A stretch of 64,000 nt of DNA. It comes from Aurelia coerulea (Eukaryota > Cnidaria > Scyphozoa > Semaeostomeae > Ulmaridae). How positions within the stretch are numbered: position 1 is the first letter of the stretch; every line of letters begins with the position of its first letter. This document shows, in pieces, positions 44,901 through 54,670 of the stretch. The stretch spans positions 1,550,001 through 1,614,000 of the forward strand of contig CM076958.1 in the NCBI GenBank assembly GCA_039566865.1, in the 5' to 3' direction. Under the pieces are notes generated by a model that worked only from the letters and a program-made list of their open reading frames with translations, did not search any database and was not told the DNA's origin. A program made the translations under genes and the position numbers.

Positions 44901-47900
44901 ACATGTATTGTTAGCTGGATAAAAATCGAATTGAAATAAGATGAACAAACCCAAAACAAACGAATAAACAATTGAGAGGTTCTCTACCAGACAAAACAAA
45001 CAAATCAGAGCTTCTCTACCAAACGAAAGTGCTACCCATAATAGCTTACTCGCATGTCCAGAAGACTAAAAGTTTTAATATGCACATTTGAAGGTGTTGT
45101 GTCGCAGTGGTGTAATCCTCTGACATTGCAGCCAGAACAGTCAGGTGGACCGGGTTCGATCCCAGGTAGGGCCCCATCACTTCAGCGTCATGACAAGGGG
45201 TCGTGGAGTCAATTCTTCTGTGATTCCAGAGCTTGGCACTAAAAACCGCAACTTCACCTTCACTATAGTAGAACTAAAATGTATGAGATACGATTTTTAA
45301 AACCCTACCTTCGTGTGCATTTTCACAAAGATTCATGCCTTTCTTTGAGTTTTATTTGGATTACACCTGGCTAGTCAATATTTTTGTTTTCTCTTCGTGT
45401 CTCTGAATTTTATCCACGACGTATCCAATTACTAGGACAGGAAAGTAGGCACTTCATTTTTTTCACATACACATTTTTACATTTCAGAAATCTAGGAGAG
45501 AACAGAATCACAGAAATCAGGTTGGGTGATTTTCCTTGGATGCCGAAACTTCACACATTGTAAGTATATGTTGCTGCCAAAGTTTCTTCTCGTCATCATA
45601 CTTATAAGTGCTTTGGCTAGCAATGGCATCTTTCGTATGCATCTTTTAGCTAGCATAGGCATAGGAATCATATATATTTCATAAACGTTGCTTGAATGGT
45701 TAATGTATCCTTAGTTTGATATAATGGCTTGAAAGGAGCTTCGGGTACTTCGTTATATGTGTTTATTAGCAAAGGAAACGAATCTCTAAAATACATTGCA
45801 TGATTGGTTAATGCATCTTTCGTTTGCTTTGATGGCTTAAAAGGAACTTCAGGTACTTCGTTATATGTGTTCATTAGCAAAGGAAACAAATCTATAAAAA
45901 ATATTGCATGATTGGTTAATGCATCTTTTGCTTTAATGGCTTGAAAGGAACTTCACGTACTTCATTATATGTGTTCATTAGCATAGCAAACAAATCGTTA
46001 AAAAACATTGCATGATTGGTTAATGCATCTTTCTTTTGCTTTAATGGCTTGAAAGGAACTTCACGTACTTTGCTGTAATTGTTTTTCTGAAATCTTTATA
46101 AACAAAAAAGGCCCTCGAAGAAACCTTCAAAATAGGCCTAAAGTCACGATCAAGAGTCAATTTTATACTTTGCAGCAATGGCTTTCCTATGCTTAGCATG
46201 TGTTATCCCTTTAGGAAGGTGAAAGTATTATTCCTGGGAGCATAAAAATATTTCTCCAGGTGATTTAATCCTCTCGACAGGATAACACGTGCTAAAATGT
46301 GTTAAAGTCATTGCTGTAAGGCAAAAGTATTAGGGAAATTTGGTCGTGATTTTAGGCCTGTTTTGAAGGTTTCTTGAAGTGCTTTATCGAGAAAATCGCT
46401 CATAATTTCAGAACATAGAGTGGCCGATTTCAGTCAGGTAAATTCCAAAATGGATTCGAACATGTCCACCATTGAATGACATATTTACTAATATTATCAT
46501 CGTGATATCAAGGGGGCAGTGGTCTTTCAGACGGAGATCGTTTGTTTTTACTCATCTAATACTATCACTAGAATCTATTCCAATGAGATGTTTGTCATTA
46601 CTTCTCATGCAGTTTTATTTTTCTTCCAATACCGCAATCAGTTTGTATTTCTTTTATTAGAGGGCAATCTTTGACGTCATTTTAATATAATTCTTCGTTT
46701 CTCCAGGCTCTTACATAAGAACAAGATTAGTAACGTAGAAGAGACCAGTTTAGAGTTCTTACCTGGCCTGAAAGTGCTGTAAGTGTTATCTAATATCTGT
46801 TTATAATTCTACTATTTCAGCTGCCTTCTTCCTTCAGTCTTTTAAGAGTCATTGTCACGCAGGATCCTTTGTGGGCACGCTGCAATTTCAGATTGTCTGA
46901 AAATCAAAGTTGGCCTAAATGGACAATGTAGATCCACACCAGGCCGCATTAATGTGTGCGAGCCCATTAGCGCCGCTCGCAGGCACAAAATATCATTACA
47001 TATCAGTTGCTGACATCTTTATTGTACTCAGAGTGTCTTGAATGCACGCACTTTTTTCCAAACTATTTGCTTGCAGGCATGGAATATTCTTGACGAGACC
47101 TGATCCACACTGCAGTAGCTGAGCTGATAGAAAAATTTTGACTTTATTTGACGTTTCTATCAATTCATCTGCTACATTGTAAATCCATATTTTCTGTTTA
47201 GACCAGATTTGATTTTTAGACAGGTTGATATTGCAGCCTGCCCGCAAAGGACCCTGGGTGACAATGGCTCTTTAACGAGTTTATGTCATTTTTTTGCAAA
47301 TATAAGAAACGTCGAGGGGTATATCACTCTATAAAAATCTCGTACACCTTCGGCAAAACCCTTTTATTTTCAAGAGAAATCCGCAAAAAAATCCTGAAAA
47401 TCCTATTGTTTTAAAAATCCCGTACGCTTTTTCGGAAGAGTGATACAGCCCTCGAGAAGCATTGGACATTGCTTAAGTCAAAAGTTTGAAATTTTACGAA
47501 TTGAGAGTTAGAAACGTGAAGGTTAAAAGAATCTGATGAAATGAATTGATATTCAGTATGACAAATAACGTAATAGCATTTTCTTCCCTCTTCAGAATCT
47601 TCCCATTTTCCCTCTTTTCATTCAAATAGTTGGGTTTTTACTGTCAAAAATTTGCAGTGACTATCAAGGCTTTCAAAAATTTTCAAAGGCTTTCTCTAAT
47701 CGCTAATTTTAACTCATTTTTTAGAATTCAGACTAAGCTATTTTGCTGGACAATCTTTGATAAATTATGATTATTTAGAAGCCTAACCTAAAATGTTTCT
47801 TTATTTTTCAGGCGCTTCGAAGATAATTTGATGAGAAGTATACCAAAAATCAGCTCTCCATTAGCACTTTACGAATTGTAAGATTTTATTTTATTGTTAT

Positions 47901-50900
47901 ACTTTTTATCAACAGAGTCTAGAAAAATTTCAAACCTTCCTCCGGATCCCAAGTCCTTATTTAAACCTTCCTCATTTTGCAGGTCAAGATAACGAGATCT
48001 TTCTAACTCCTCGCGTTATTTTGATCCCGAAAATTTATAAAACAGTTGCTGTTGCCAAAGTAGCCCAAAAGTTTCTAAGGTTTCTTGTAAAGGGTACCAA
48101 ACCTGCTCAAATATGACATTAGCAAGCAAGACCTTTCTCTGGCTCACAGTCGTGGAGTCGTGACTTTTTGTCGAGTCTTTTTATCAGCAGTTATTGCTCT
48201 TGTGTTTGCCTAATTAACGTAACGAGATTCTGTGATCTATATGCGCTGAATCTGGTGCACACTGATGCAAGGTCTCTGTGTATGTGAACGCATTGATCCT
48301 GGAGTTGAAATCTATGTAAGAGGTATTTCTCTTTGTCCATCCAATTTTATGCCAGCTGAGTTGATCGAGAGATTGTTGCAAGAACAATGTTTGAAAGAAA
48401 TAATTCATAGCTCCAGAATAAGCAGAGAGAAGAAGCGAAAAAACTTCGCAGTTAGACTATGGATGTCTTTTAGTTCGCTTCATGTGCCCTTTTCACATTA
48501 CCTTTATCTTTGTTTCAGGGATATGTCGTATAATCATATCTATGAAGTGAAAAAAGAAGATCTAAAGGCCCTTAGCTTATTGCAAATTTTGTGAGTTGCT
48601 AATTTCTTTAATCCCTTTCTTTTAACATTACTTTCGCCGTTTTTTTCCATCCTTGTTGGGTTATTGCTTTTCAGTGAAGTCAAAATTATCTTTGACTATA
48701 ATTGTGTTTTTGTTTACCCGCCATTTATTTTAAACACTCACATTTACATTGTTTATATCGTCGAAGCTTTCGCCTCACTTCTGAGGCCTCATCAGCAACT
48801 CAAATATTATCTTTAAAGGTAGTACAAAGACCAGCATCCTTTGCCGTTGTTTACTTTTGTTTTTGTGAATTTCGTACAGTCAGTTATTCTGGAAGATGTG
48901 CAGAGCAAGTCGCTGAATTCGCGAAAAGCATACAGGTCTTTGTACTCCCTTTAAAGAACCAAAGATTTTCGGCGCTCAATTTTCGCCCAGAACAACATTG
49001 AATCAAAAGGCTAGAGACTGATTTACAATCGCCTGAGCATGGAATTTTAGATTCTTGAACCCAAGGCAAGCGAATGATTATAGAGTTCAAGAAGAATCTG
49101 AGGTTTTGCTTTCAAGCGAGATGCTAAAACATTGTGCAAGGATGGAGAGACCACTTCTATCACTAATCATAAGTTATCAAATTGTTAATTCCCAAGTTGT
49201 TTCCAGAAGCTTCCTCATTGTCATGTCTTGCTCCGGCTACAGAACAGTTGATCGACGTTTTTGTGTTGATATAGGCTGTTTCCAATCTAAATATTTGCAA
49301 TAGATGTTTTATAACGTGAGAAGTGGGTGGCCGAGAATAAAAAACTTGCCGAGTATTTTTGGTATTATGGTTAAAGATCAAATTATCAATCTTCAACGTT
49401 GGCCAAGTGTACGATTTATTATGGCCAGTCAAGAATGAATCTGTTTTGACGTGGTGCAACCGGTAGTTGACATTGTAGTGTCCTCTACCAATGCCTGATT
49501 CGTGAATAAGACTATTTAATGCACCTGATAAAAACTTGGATTTTGTGTCAAGAGCATCAATGACTCATGATTTTAATTGACTTATTTTTAGGATAATGAG
49601 AGGAAACAAGATCAAAACTCTGCGAGACGAAACATTCAAATACAATCCGAAAATGGATGAATTGTAAGTCTTGTTTTTAACATCTGTCATAAGAAATCAT
49701 ATCTTAGCTCTGTCAAAGCTTAATCCTAGTGATCCTGAGCATTTAAAGCTCTGCATGAGCAATGAAAACAACCAGACAAGATGTAAAGCGAATTCACAAA
49801 TGACTGAGAACGTGAAGAACCTGTTTCACGATCTGAATATGGGAGCTTTAAATTGATTTCAGAAATTGTTTTTATTTTCGCTTACTTTCTTATTTAAAAA
49901 TTTGATGGAACCCCGTCCTTTTGTATTGCAAAATTCGCCACCAACCGGTGTGTCTGTCGGCTATTCTGTAAATCTGTCCCTTTTTCCTGAACAATTAGCC
50001 ACCGCTACGATGATAAACTACCCTGTTGATTCAAAAATATCAAGGTGATTCAGAAAAAATATAACTATGACTGTGTAACACTGAAAATGATGAATATCGA
50101 AACGTTTACAGAGGCGTAGTATATTTCTAAATTATCTTTTAAAAAATTTACATGCTTAGGTGAATTGGCTCTTGGACTTTGTTTTAAATTCAATGAAAAC
50201 GTTTACATAAAGAAGGTACCTAAGACACTACATATGAGCTGCTATACAACACTACGAGGATGATGCTAGGGGGAGCAAAAGACAATGACAACTCCCTGGC
50301 CATTCCATAAAAAACATCATGCAACTAAATACTATTAAATATACAATTACAAAGAGCTACATATAACTATTAAGTCTATTAAATACGAAGTGAACGATGA
50401 GAAGAAGGGGACAACGTCCACAGAGAGCAGGCATCGACTTGATCTTTTGCGCTTTTTTATTCAGTTATCTGCTAACTAGTTTCGCCCACTAGGGCATCTT
50501 CAGAGCAACTGAGTTGCTCTGAAGATGCCCTAGTGGGCGAAACTAGTCAGAACTGGTAAAGAAAAAGTGTGAAGGACCACACAGATGCCTGTTTCTTTGA
50601 GTAGTTAGGCCCTCTTCTAACCGTACACTATATAACTATTAAATACGGATATATACTAGGATCTTGAATTATCAGAAATTTCAAGGGATTGTGAAATATA
50701 TTTACAAGCAAGCACGTACGAATTCTGAAAAATTGAATACATCATCAAATTATCTCAACAAGCAATTTTTGGATGAATGGTCCAAGGGAATCGTCAAATC
50801 AATTCACAGACCTGCAGATGCTACCAAGAATACCTTCAAAAATTGCGTGAACTATAGAATTTAACGAATGCCACTAAAAATACTTTTGCATTGTATGTAC

Positions 50901-53900
50901 CCGTCAATAACCCGTAATTAAGCATCGCTTATGAATGCATATTCTGGAGTTGGAAGCTTGAGTGTTGATGGTTCTTTTGGCTTTTCAGCCACTTAAAGAG
51001 CGCCGGTCAACCAACATCATTTGCGCGCGTTGCATTTTGCCTTTCGACTGCGGCAGCCATTTTCATATGACATCGTACATAGCAGTGCTCAACAAAGCGC
51101 AACCGCAAAGGAAGTGTGCAATGGTAAATAGGCTCCTCTATAGATAGAACAAAGAAATAACTCAGCCACAGCATTGTTTCTTAGCAAGATAAAAATCTCA
51201 TTCTTAGGCTACCATTTGTTGACATTGTGTGCAACTTCGATTTGAATGGGGGTATTTTTAGATTTTCTGCTCTCTGCAAATGCAAGCTTTTAACCTTGCA
51301 CAAACCCTGTAAGCGAATCATGATCTTTCAAATAATTTGCATATTTTCGTTCGTAACCCATCCGGTGTTGTAAATTTCCCATGCCTTATTCTTTATCCAG
51401 AGACCTCTCAGAGAATCCACTCACCTTGATGGAATCGAATTCACTTGTTGGACCAAAGAAGCTACGAACTTTGTAAGTTTATTGTTACCTATTGTTACCC
51501 TCTTGATTCCTTTGACAATTGTGTTATGATCTGTCGATTCCATAGCATAGGGCTCAAATCTTTTAAAAGGTAGGTGTGAAATTGCGCTGTATTTTTCTCT
51601 GAACTGAATGGCTCAGAGGGCACTTACGGTACTTTGCTGTAAATCTGCCGTGGACTTTTTTTGATATCTTGACTATTTTCATCAAAATGGCGGCATTTTG
51701 ATTATTTTTTGAAAAAATTCATGGAAAATTAAAAGACATTTGATTCATCGTAGGTCCTAAATCATTAAAGGAAAAATTATACAATCTCCAAGAAATTCAT
51801 AATTTATGAAGGTTTACAATATAGTGGCAAGCAGAAATCTGTAGCTCTTCTGGATTAGGATTTATTAATGTGTTGTCGTCACAGCCTCACGTATTATAAA
51901 TGCCGCCGTTTTGAAATTAATCAAGATATCAGATAAATTCCACAGCAGATTTACAGCAAGGTACCCTGAGTTCCTTCAAGCCACTTGATTCAAAGAAAAC
52001 TGTGATATAATTTTACACCTTCCTTTTTAAAGTATCGAGCATAGCTATTTAGATATCAGGCAGGGATCGGTTTTAAGATCTTGCAGTAGTTGAAAAGCTG
52101 TTCCAATTGGCCCTTTCTACAAACGTTAGAGTTTGTCCTTTTAGACAGGGTTTTACCGGGTGAGTCAGAAACTGTATGTACTGTTTTTAAAATTGTACAG
52201 AGAAGGCTATGCTGCTAACTGGTACTATTTCAATTCCATCATCTCACTGAGGCATCAACTTAATTTTTGAGAGTTTTTTCGTAATTTGTGGTGCATTATT
52301 TCCTTCTTAACTTAGTACCTTGTCAAAGGGTATCATTCTCAATTTGCCACAAAGCAGCCAAAAACTGCGCTCTTCACTGTAATGTAAATCTAGAATTTTT
52401 ATGCTTGGCATTGATGAGAGAGCATTATAATAATTCAACAGTTTCCATCCATATCATTAAAGGACAAGTCCGGGGCTGGTATGATTGATGATGAAATACT
52501 AATCTCTCGGCCAACGCATGATATTTAGATCTTTATTACTGTCTTGTTTCATTTTAGATTCCTGCGAGGAACAAAAATCAGCAAGCTTCCAAGCAACGGC
52601 CTAAAATACCTGCATCGTCTCAAAATTAATGAGATCGAAGAAATGTGGACCGTCCCTGAACCATCAGCTTTTGAAGCACTTAAAGAAGTTGACGTGACAT
52701 ATTCCGTACATTGCTGTCCATTCCGTGGATTACATACAGCTGAAACAAAGCCTAATAAGGTATTGTCATGCGCAGAGTATCTTGCACGATTAAAAGCAAC
52801 GACAGCGCCAACGCAAGGGACACAGAAAACGAAGGCTAAATCGCAGACTGATGATCCGGATGATTTTGATGATTTCTCGTGGGCGTTAGGGTTTGGTGGA
52901 AACGACAGAAATTCGAGCAAAAAGCCAGCGTCTTCCTCGCTGAAGTACTCTGTCGACGATCCCGACGATCCATTCAGAGATATTCTGAAGACATTTCGAA
53001 AATCGAACGCGACATCTCGACCACTTTGCAGTCAAACAAATGACACTATCATATTCGTGCCTCAGTCAAGGCGAGTCAAATGCCAGCCCAAGCCTGACGC
53101 TTTCAATCCATGTGATGACGTCATTGGGACAACTCTGCTTCGAGTATTCTCATGGGCAAGCTCAGTGTTTGCAATATTTGGTAATATATTTCTTTTGCTT
53201 GTTTTGTATTGCAATGAAAGCCCGTTAAATGTTTACAAACTTTTGATGTATCATTTAGGCATTGCAAATGCTATCATGGGATTTTACCTCGCAATTCTTT
53301 GCAGCTTAGATGCCTTTACTTTCGGTCGGTATTATAATTACGTCCGGGCATGGCAATATTCCGGAGGATGCAAAGTAGCCGGTTTTCTTGCGGTATTTTC
53401 AACAGAACTATCAGTCTGTGTTCTCGCAATAGTTACGATCGAGCGATATTTGCTGATCGTGCACGCGTTACATATTCGACGGCAGATGAAACTCATTCAT
53501 GCTAAGATTGCACTAACAATGGCTTGGACATATTCTTTCGTCGTTGCGATCCTACCCGTAACAGACGTAATTAGCAGTTACGAGAAAGTTGCGATATGTC
53601 TTCCGTTCGAAGCTTCGAGTAATGTTTCCAAAGGATATGTATTCTGGCTGCTTTCGTTTTACGTCGTAACATTCGTGTCGGTTGTCATTGGTTACTTACG
53701 AATGTATACAAGCGTCAATGGTGCACCCCCCTGTGCTGGAGTCAACACAGAGTTCAAAGTTGCGAAGCGATTCTCCATGATTATATTCTGCAATTTCGGG
53801 TGCTGGGTTCCAATAAGTATCGCTGGATTCCTCACATTCTTCTCCGAACTACCTATGAGTATTGACATTTCAAAATTCTTGCTTGTATTTGCATTCCCCC

Positions 53901-54553
53901 TGAATGCCTGCACAAACCCGTTCTTGTATGCATTCTTCACGAAGATTTTCCGGGGTGATGTTATCAAGTTGCTCACGAAGTTGGGAATTATGAAGAAATC
54001 ATCAACGAAATTTCGACAACGAAATCAATCATACATCCGGGGGAGGCATGGATCAAGGGGTTCAGAAGGAACCGTTTCTACAAGCGCTGGTAATTCAAGA
54101 TTTAGCCCCCCTGGCACACTCAAATCAGTTGTCAATGGCGGTGCCAAGTCTCCTAACCACGCATATAAAAGCTGCAGCAGTTCACCTCCCGTCACATTCC
54201 AAAATCACATATCTCCACCAGCTTGTTACAGAAGCCTAAGCAACGAAAGCGGCGAGAACCCTGCAGCGACGCAGATTACAGTCCCAACTGACAAGCAACA
54301 AGTTGAAAAACGCACGGGATTTCAATCGATCCTCGACGGTTTATGGGCGCTTACAGCAGGCAGACGTAACCGCAATGAATCGACCTCCTCAAGTAAGGAA
54401 TTGCTTTCATCGTACGATCCTGAACGCATGAACCGTATACGCAGTGTGAGTGAAGCGGTCGATATCGCTTCGCATCATGAAAGGTTGCTAGACGTCGACG
54501 AGTATGACATTGAGAAAAACTCATCGCCTGCTACAGACATTACTAATCTTTGA
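41812..54553 (+). CDS. type-A LGR: leucine-rich-repeat GPCR (glycoprotein-hormone-receptor-like), nine exons
   Basis: The span joins exons 41812-41969, 44092-44166, 45488-45559, 46707-46778, 47812-47877, 48519-48590, 49592-49663, 51401-51472 and 52558-54553. The spliced frame is 2655 nt and 884 residues. All eight introns are phase 2 with GT-AG borders. The protein has a signal peptide, about eight LRRs, a Cys-rich acidic hinge, a rhodopsin-class seven-helix domain and a tail of about 200 residues. The hinge VTYSVHCCPF, the ERY at residues 515-517 and NPFLY at 673-677 point to the FSHR/LHCGR/TSHR-like (type A) branch. One LRR per phase-2 exon, with everything from the hinge onward in the last exon, is the known plan for that family. 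By family it is a plasma-membrane hormone receptor acting through G proteins. The ligand is unknown. Confidence 0.9.
42149..42355. mobile_element. 207-bp TTAA-flanked fold-back, copy 1 (LGR intron 1)
   Basis: The ends AGGCTGGCTGTCACGCATCT and CAGATGCGTGACAGACTGCCT are inverted. TTAA lies at 42145-42148 and 42356-42359, as expected for piggyBac or Kolobok-mobilised MITEs. Confidence 0.8.
43277..43481. mobile_element. 205-bp fold-back, copy 2 (LGR intron 1)
   Basis: Same ends as the copy at 42149 (AGGCAGTCTATCACG / GCGTGACAGACTGCCT) and the same interior (AGAGCTGAACACAACAC). TTAA is at the left edge. The right edge is mutated to TTTA. Confidence 0.75.
44092..44166 (+). CDS. LGR exon 2: first LRR
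   Basis: 75 bp between TTTTTAG and GTAAGT. It reads DLSYQNLEQVPTAIL, then DEQKATLEV. The pattern L-x-L-x-x-x-x-L-x-x-[VI]-P matches an LRR. Confidence 0.88.
44245..44620 (+). pseudogene. LINE reverse-transcriptase core remnant (LGR intron 2)
   Basis: Degraded frames give a LSPVVAACRKAYST-like start, then FLMDLSK and FDSIPHD. Later come YLKKRKQNVQIG and VSGVPQGSGLGPFFNFYTNNL. These are RT motifs up to the GVPQGS box. Frameshifts between the blocks and loss of the catalytic box show it is dead. Confidence 0.75.
45090..45264 (+). mobile_element. tRNA-derived SINE, copy 2 (LGR intron 2)
   Basis: A box TGTCGCAGTGG (45100-45110) and B box GGTTCGATCCC (45153-45163). Then the same CGTCATGACAAGGGGTCGTG body and AACTTCACCTTCAC tail as copy 1, with a deletion of about 15 bp in the body. 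Confidence 0.8.
45488..45559 (+). CDS. LGR exon 3: LRR
   Basis: 72 bp, TTTCAG to GTAAGT. It reads NLGENRITEIRLGDFP, then WMPKLHT. Asn at the LRR N position and phase 2 at both ends. Confidence 0.9.
45680..46080. repeat. tandem array, period about 108 bp, four units (LGR intron 3)
   Basis: ATTGCATGATTGGTTAATGC and ACTTCGTTATATGTGTT recur near 45690, 45795, 45903 and 46008. A minus frame runs through two units as a 36-residue repeat (PLLINTYNEVPEAPF-like), which is probably fortuitous. Confidence 0.88.
46098..46392. repeat. 295-bp fold-back (LGR intron 3)
   Basis: The arms CTCGAAGAAACCTTCAAAAT / TTTTGAAGGTTTCTTGAAG enclose an inner pair GCATGTGTTATCC / GGATAACACGTGC. Confidence 0.75.
46707..46778 (+). 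CDS. LGR exon 4: LRR
   Basis: 72 bp, CTCCAG to GTAAGT. It reads LLHKNKISNVEETSLEF, then LPGLKV. Clear LRR spacing. Confidence 0.9.
46843..47275. repeat. fold-back element, GAGCC/ACCCAGG family, copy 3 (LGR intron 4)
   Basis: The left arm (TTAAGAGTCATTGTCACGC, then AATTTCAGATTGTCTG) pairs with the right arm (GACAGGTTGATATTGCAG, then ACCCTGGGTGACAATGGCTC). TTAA-like edges. The centre contains GCCGCTCGCAGGCAC, also seen near 25800. Confidence 0.7.
47312..47458. repeat. small fold-back (LGR intron 4)
   Basis: Inverted ends CGAGGGGTATATCACTC and GAGTGATACAGCCCTCG. The inner phrases AAAATCTCGTAC / GTACGCTTTTTCGG are loosely paired. Confidence 0.65.
47812..47877 (+). CDS. LGR exon 5: shorter LRR
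   Basis: 66 bp, TTTTCAG to GTAAGA. It reads RFEDNLMRSIPKIS, then SPLALYE. It is two codons shorter than its 72-bp neighbours but keeps the frame. Confidence 0.88.
48519..48590 (+). CDS. LGR exon 6: LRR
   Basis: 72 bp, TTTCAG to GTGAGT. It reads DMSYNHIYEVKKEDL, then KALSLLQI. Confidence 0.9.
48765..48797 (-). ncRNA. hammerhead-like core on the minus strand (LGR intron 6)
   Basis: Read on the minus strand: CTGATGA (48795-48789), one extra base, the stem GCCTC...GAGGC, then GAAA (48771-48768) and GCTTCGAC. The catalytic boxes and helix II are right. A good helix I was not found, so activity is doubtful. Confidence 0.35.
49592..49663 (+). CDS. LGR exon 7: LRR
   Basis: 72 bp, TTTTTAG to GTAAGT. 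It reads IMRGNKIKTLRDETFKY, then NPKMDE. Confidence 0.9.
50205..50310 (-). mobile_element. LINE 3'UTR fragment (LGR intron 7)
   Basis: TATACAACACTACGAGGATG, then GGGAGCAAAAGACAATGACA and the later CATAAAAAACATC match the UTR of the LINE at 2370-2999. Confidence 0.5.
50395..50625. repeat. inverted dimer with two head-to-head hammerhead-like motifs (LGR intron 7)
   Basis: The sequence around 50476-50545 is a near-perfect palindrome. On the plus strand CTGAAGA (50519-50525), a U, the stem GCCC-TAGT-GGGC, GAAAC and TAGTC (cleavable GTC) follow in order. The minus strand holds the same set with GTT. Upstream TCAGTTGCT on the minus strand pairs with AGCA(gata)ACTGA downstream to give helix I. Outer flanks (GCAGGCATCGAC / ACAGATGCCTG) also match inverted. 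Details are under findings. Confidence 0.6.
51040..51310 (+). repeat. dispersed relative of the 160-bp array (LGR intron 7)
   Basis: It shares GTGTGCAATGGTAAATAGGC, CAGCCACAGCATTGTTTCTT and the CTCTCTGCAAATGCAAGC...CTTGCACAAACC tail with 10380-10575. Confidence 0.6.
51401..51472 (+). CDS. LGR exon 8: LRR
   Basis: 72 bp, ATCCAG to GTAAGT. It reads DLSENPLTLMESNSL, then VGPKKLRT. Confidence 0.9.
51544..52051. repeat. diverged AGCATAGG-type element (LGR intron 8)
   Basis: It begins AGCATAGGGCTCAAATCTTT and ends near GTATCGAGCATAGCT. The inverted arms include CTGAACTGAATGGC / GCCACTTGATTC and CTGCCGTGGAC / CCACAGCAG. Same architecture as copies A-D but only loosely similar. No clear 9-bp duplication. 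Confidence 0.6.
52558..54553 (+). CDS. LGR exon 9: last LRR, hinge, seven-helix domain, C-tail
   Basis: 1996 bp from the acceptor TTTTAG to TGA. In full-length numbering, residues 221-265 finish the LRRs. The hinge (about 266-410) has a Cys pair at 272-273 and two Asp-rich clusters. Helix 1 (about 413-436) has the GN motif, helix 3 ends in ERY (515-517), and C491 with C567 should form the ECL disulphide. Helix 6 begins after KVAKRFSM, and helix 7 has NPFLY (673-677). The long Ser/Pro-rich cytoplasmic tail (about 685-884) holds many possible kinase and arrestin sites. The antisense 123-codon frame at 52549-52920 is a shadow. Confidence 0.95.
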
Positions 54554-54664
54554 TGCTGCATCTGAAACAAACAACGATCAGATGTCATGCCTCAGAGGAT
54601 GATATTCCAGCATGGTACATGCCGTTGCTCATTGTGCAGAGTGTTAGAGACTCAACCGTATGCG

Positions 54665-54670
54665 AATAAA
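54665..54670 (+). promoter_or_regulatory. candidate polyadenylation signal for LGR
   Basis: The canonical AATAAA lies 112 nt after the stop codon. The next one is far downstream, so this is the simplest 3' end, but transcript data are needed. Confidence 0.45.

Noticed and set aside
45668..45889. 73-codon minus ORF with a 36-residue repeat
   Set aside because: It is explained by the 108-bp tandem array inside an LGR intron.
52549..52920. 123-codon minus-strand ORF
   Set aside because: It is a shadow of the LGR hinge coding sequence.
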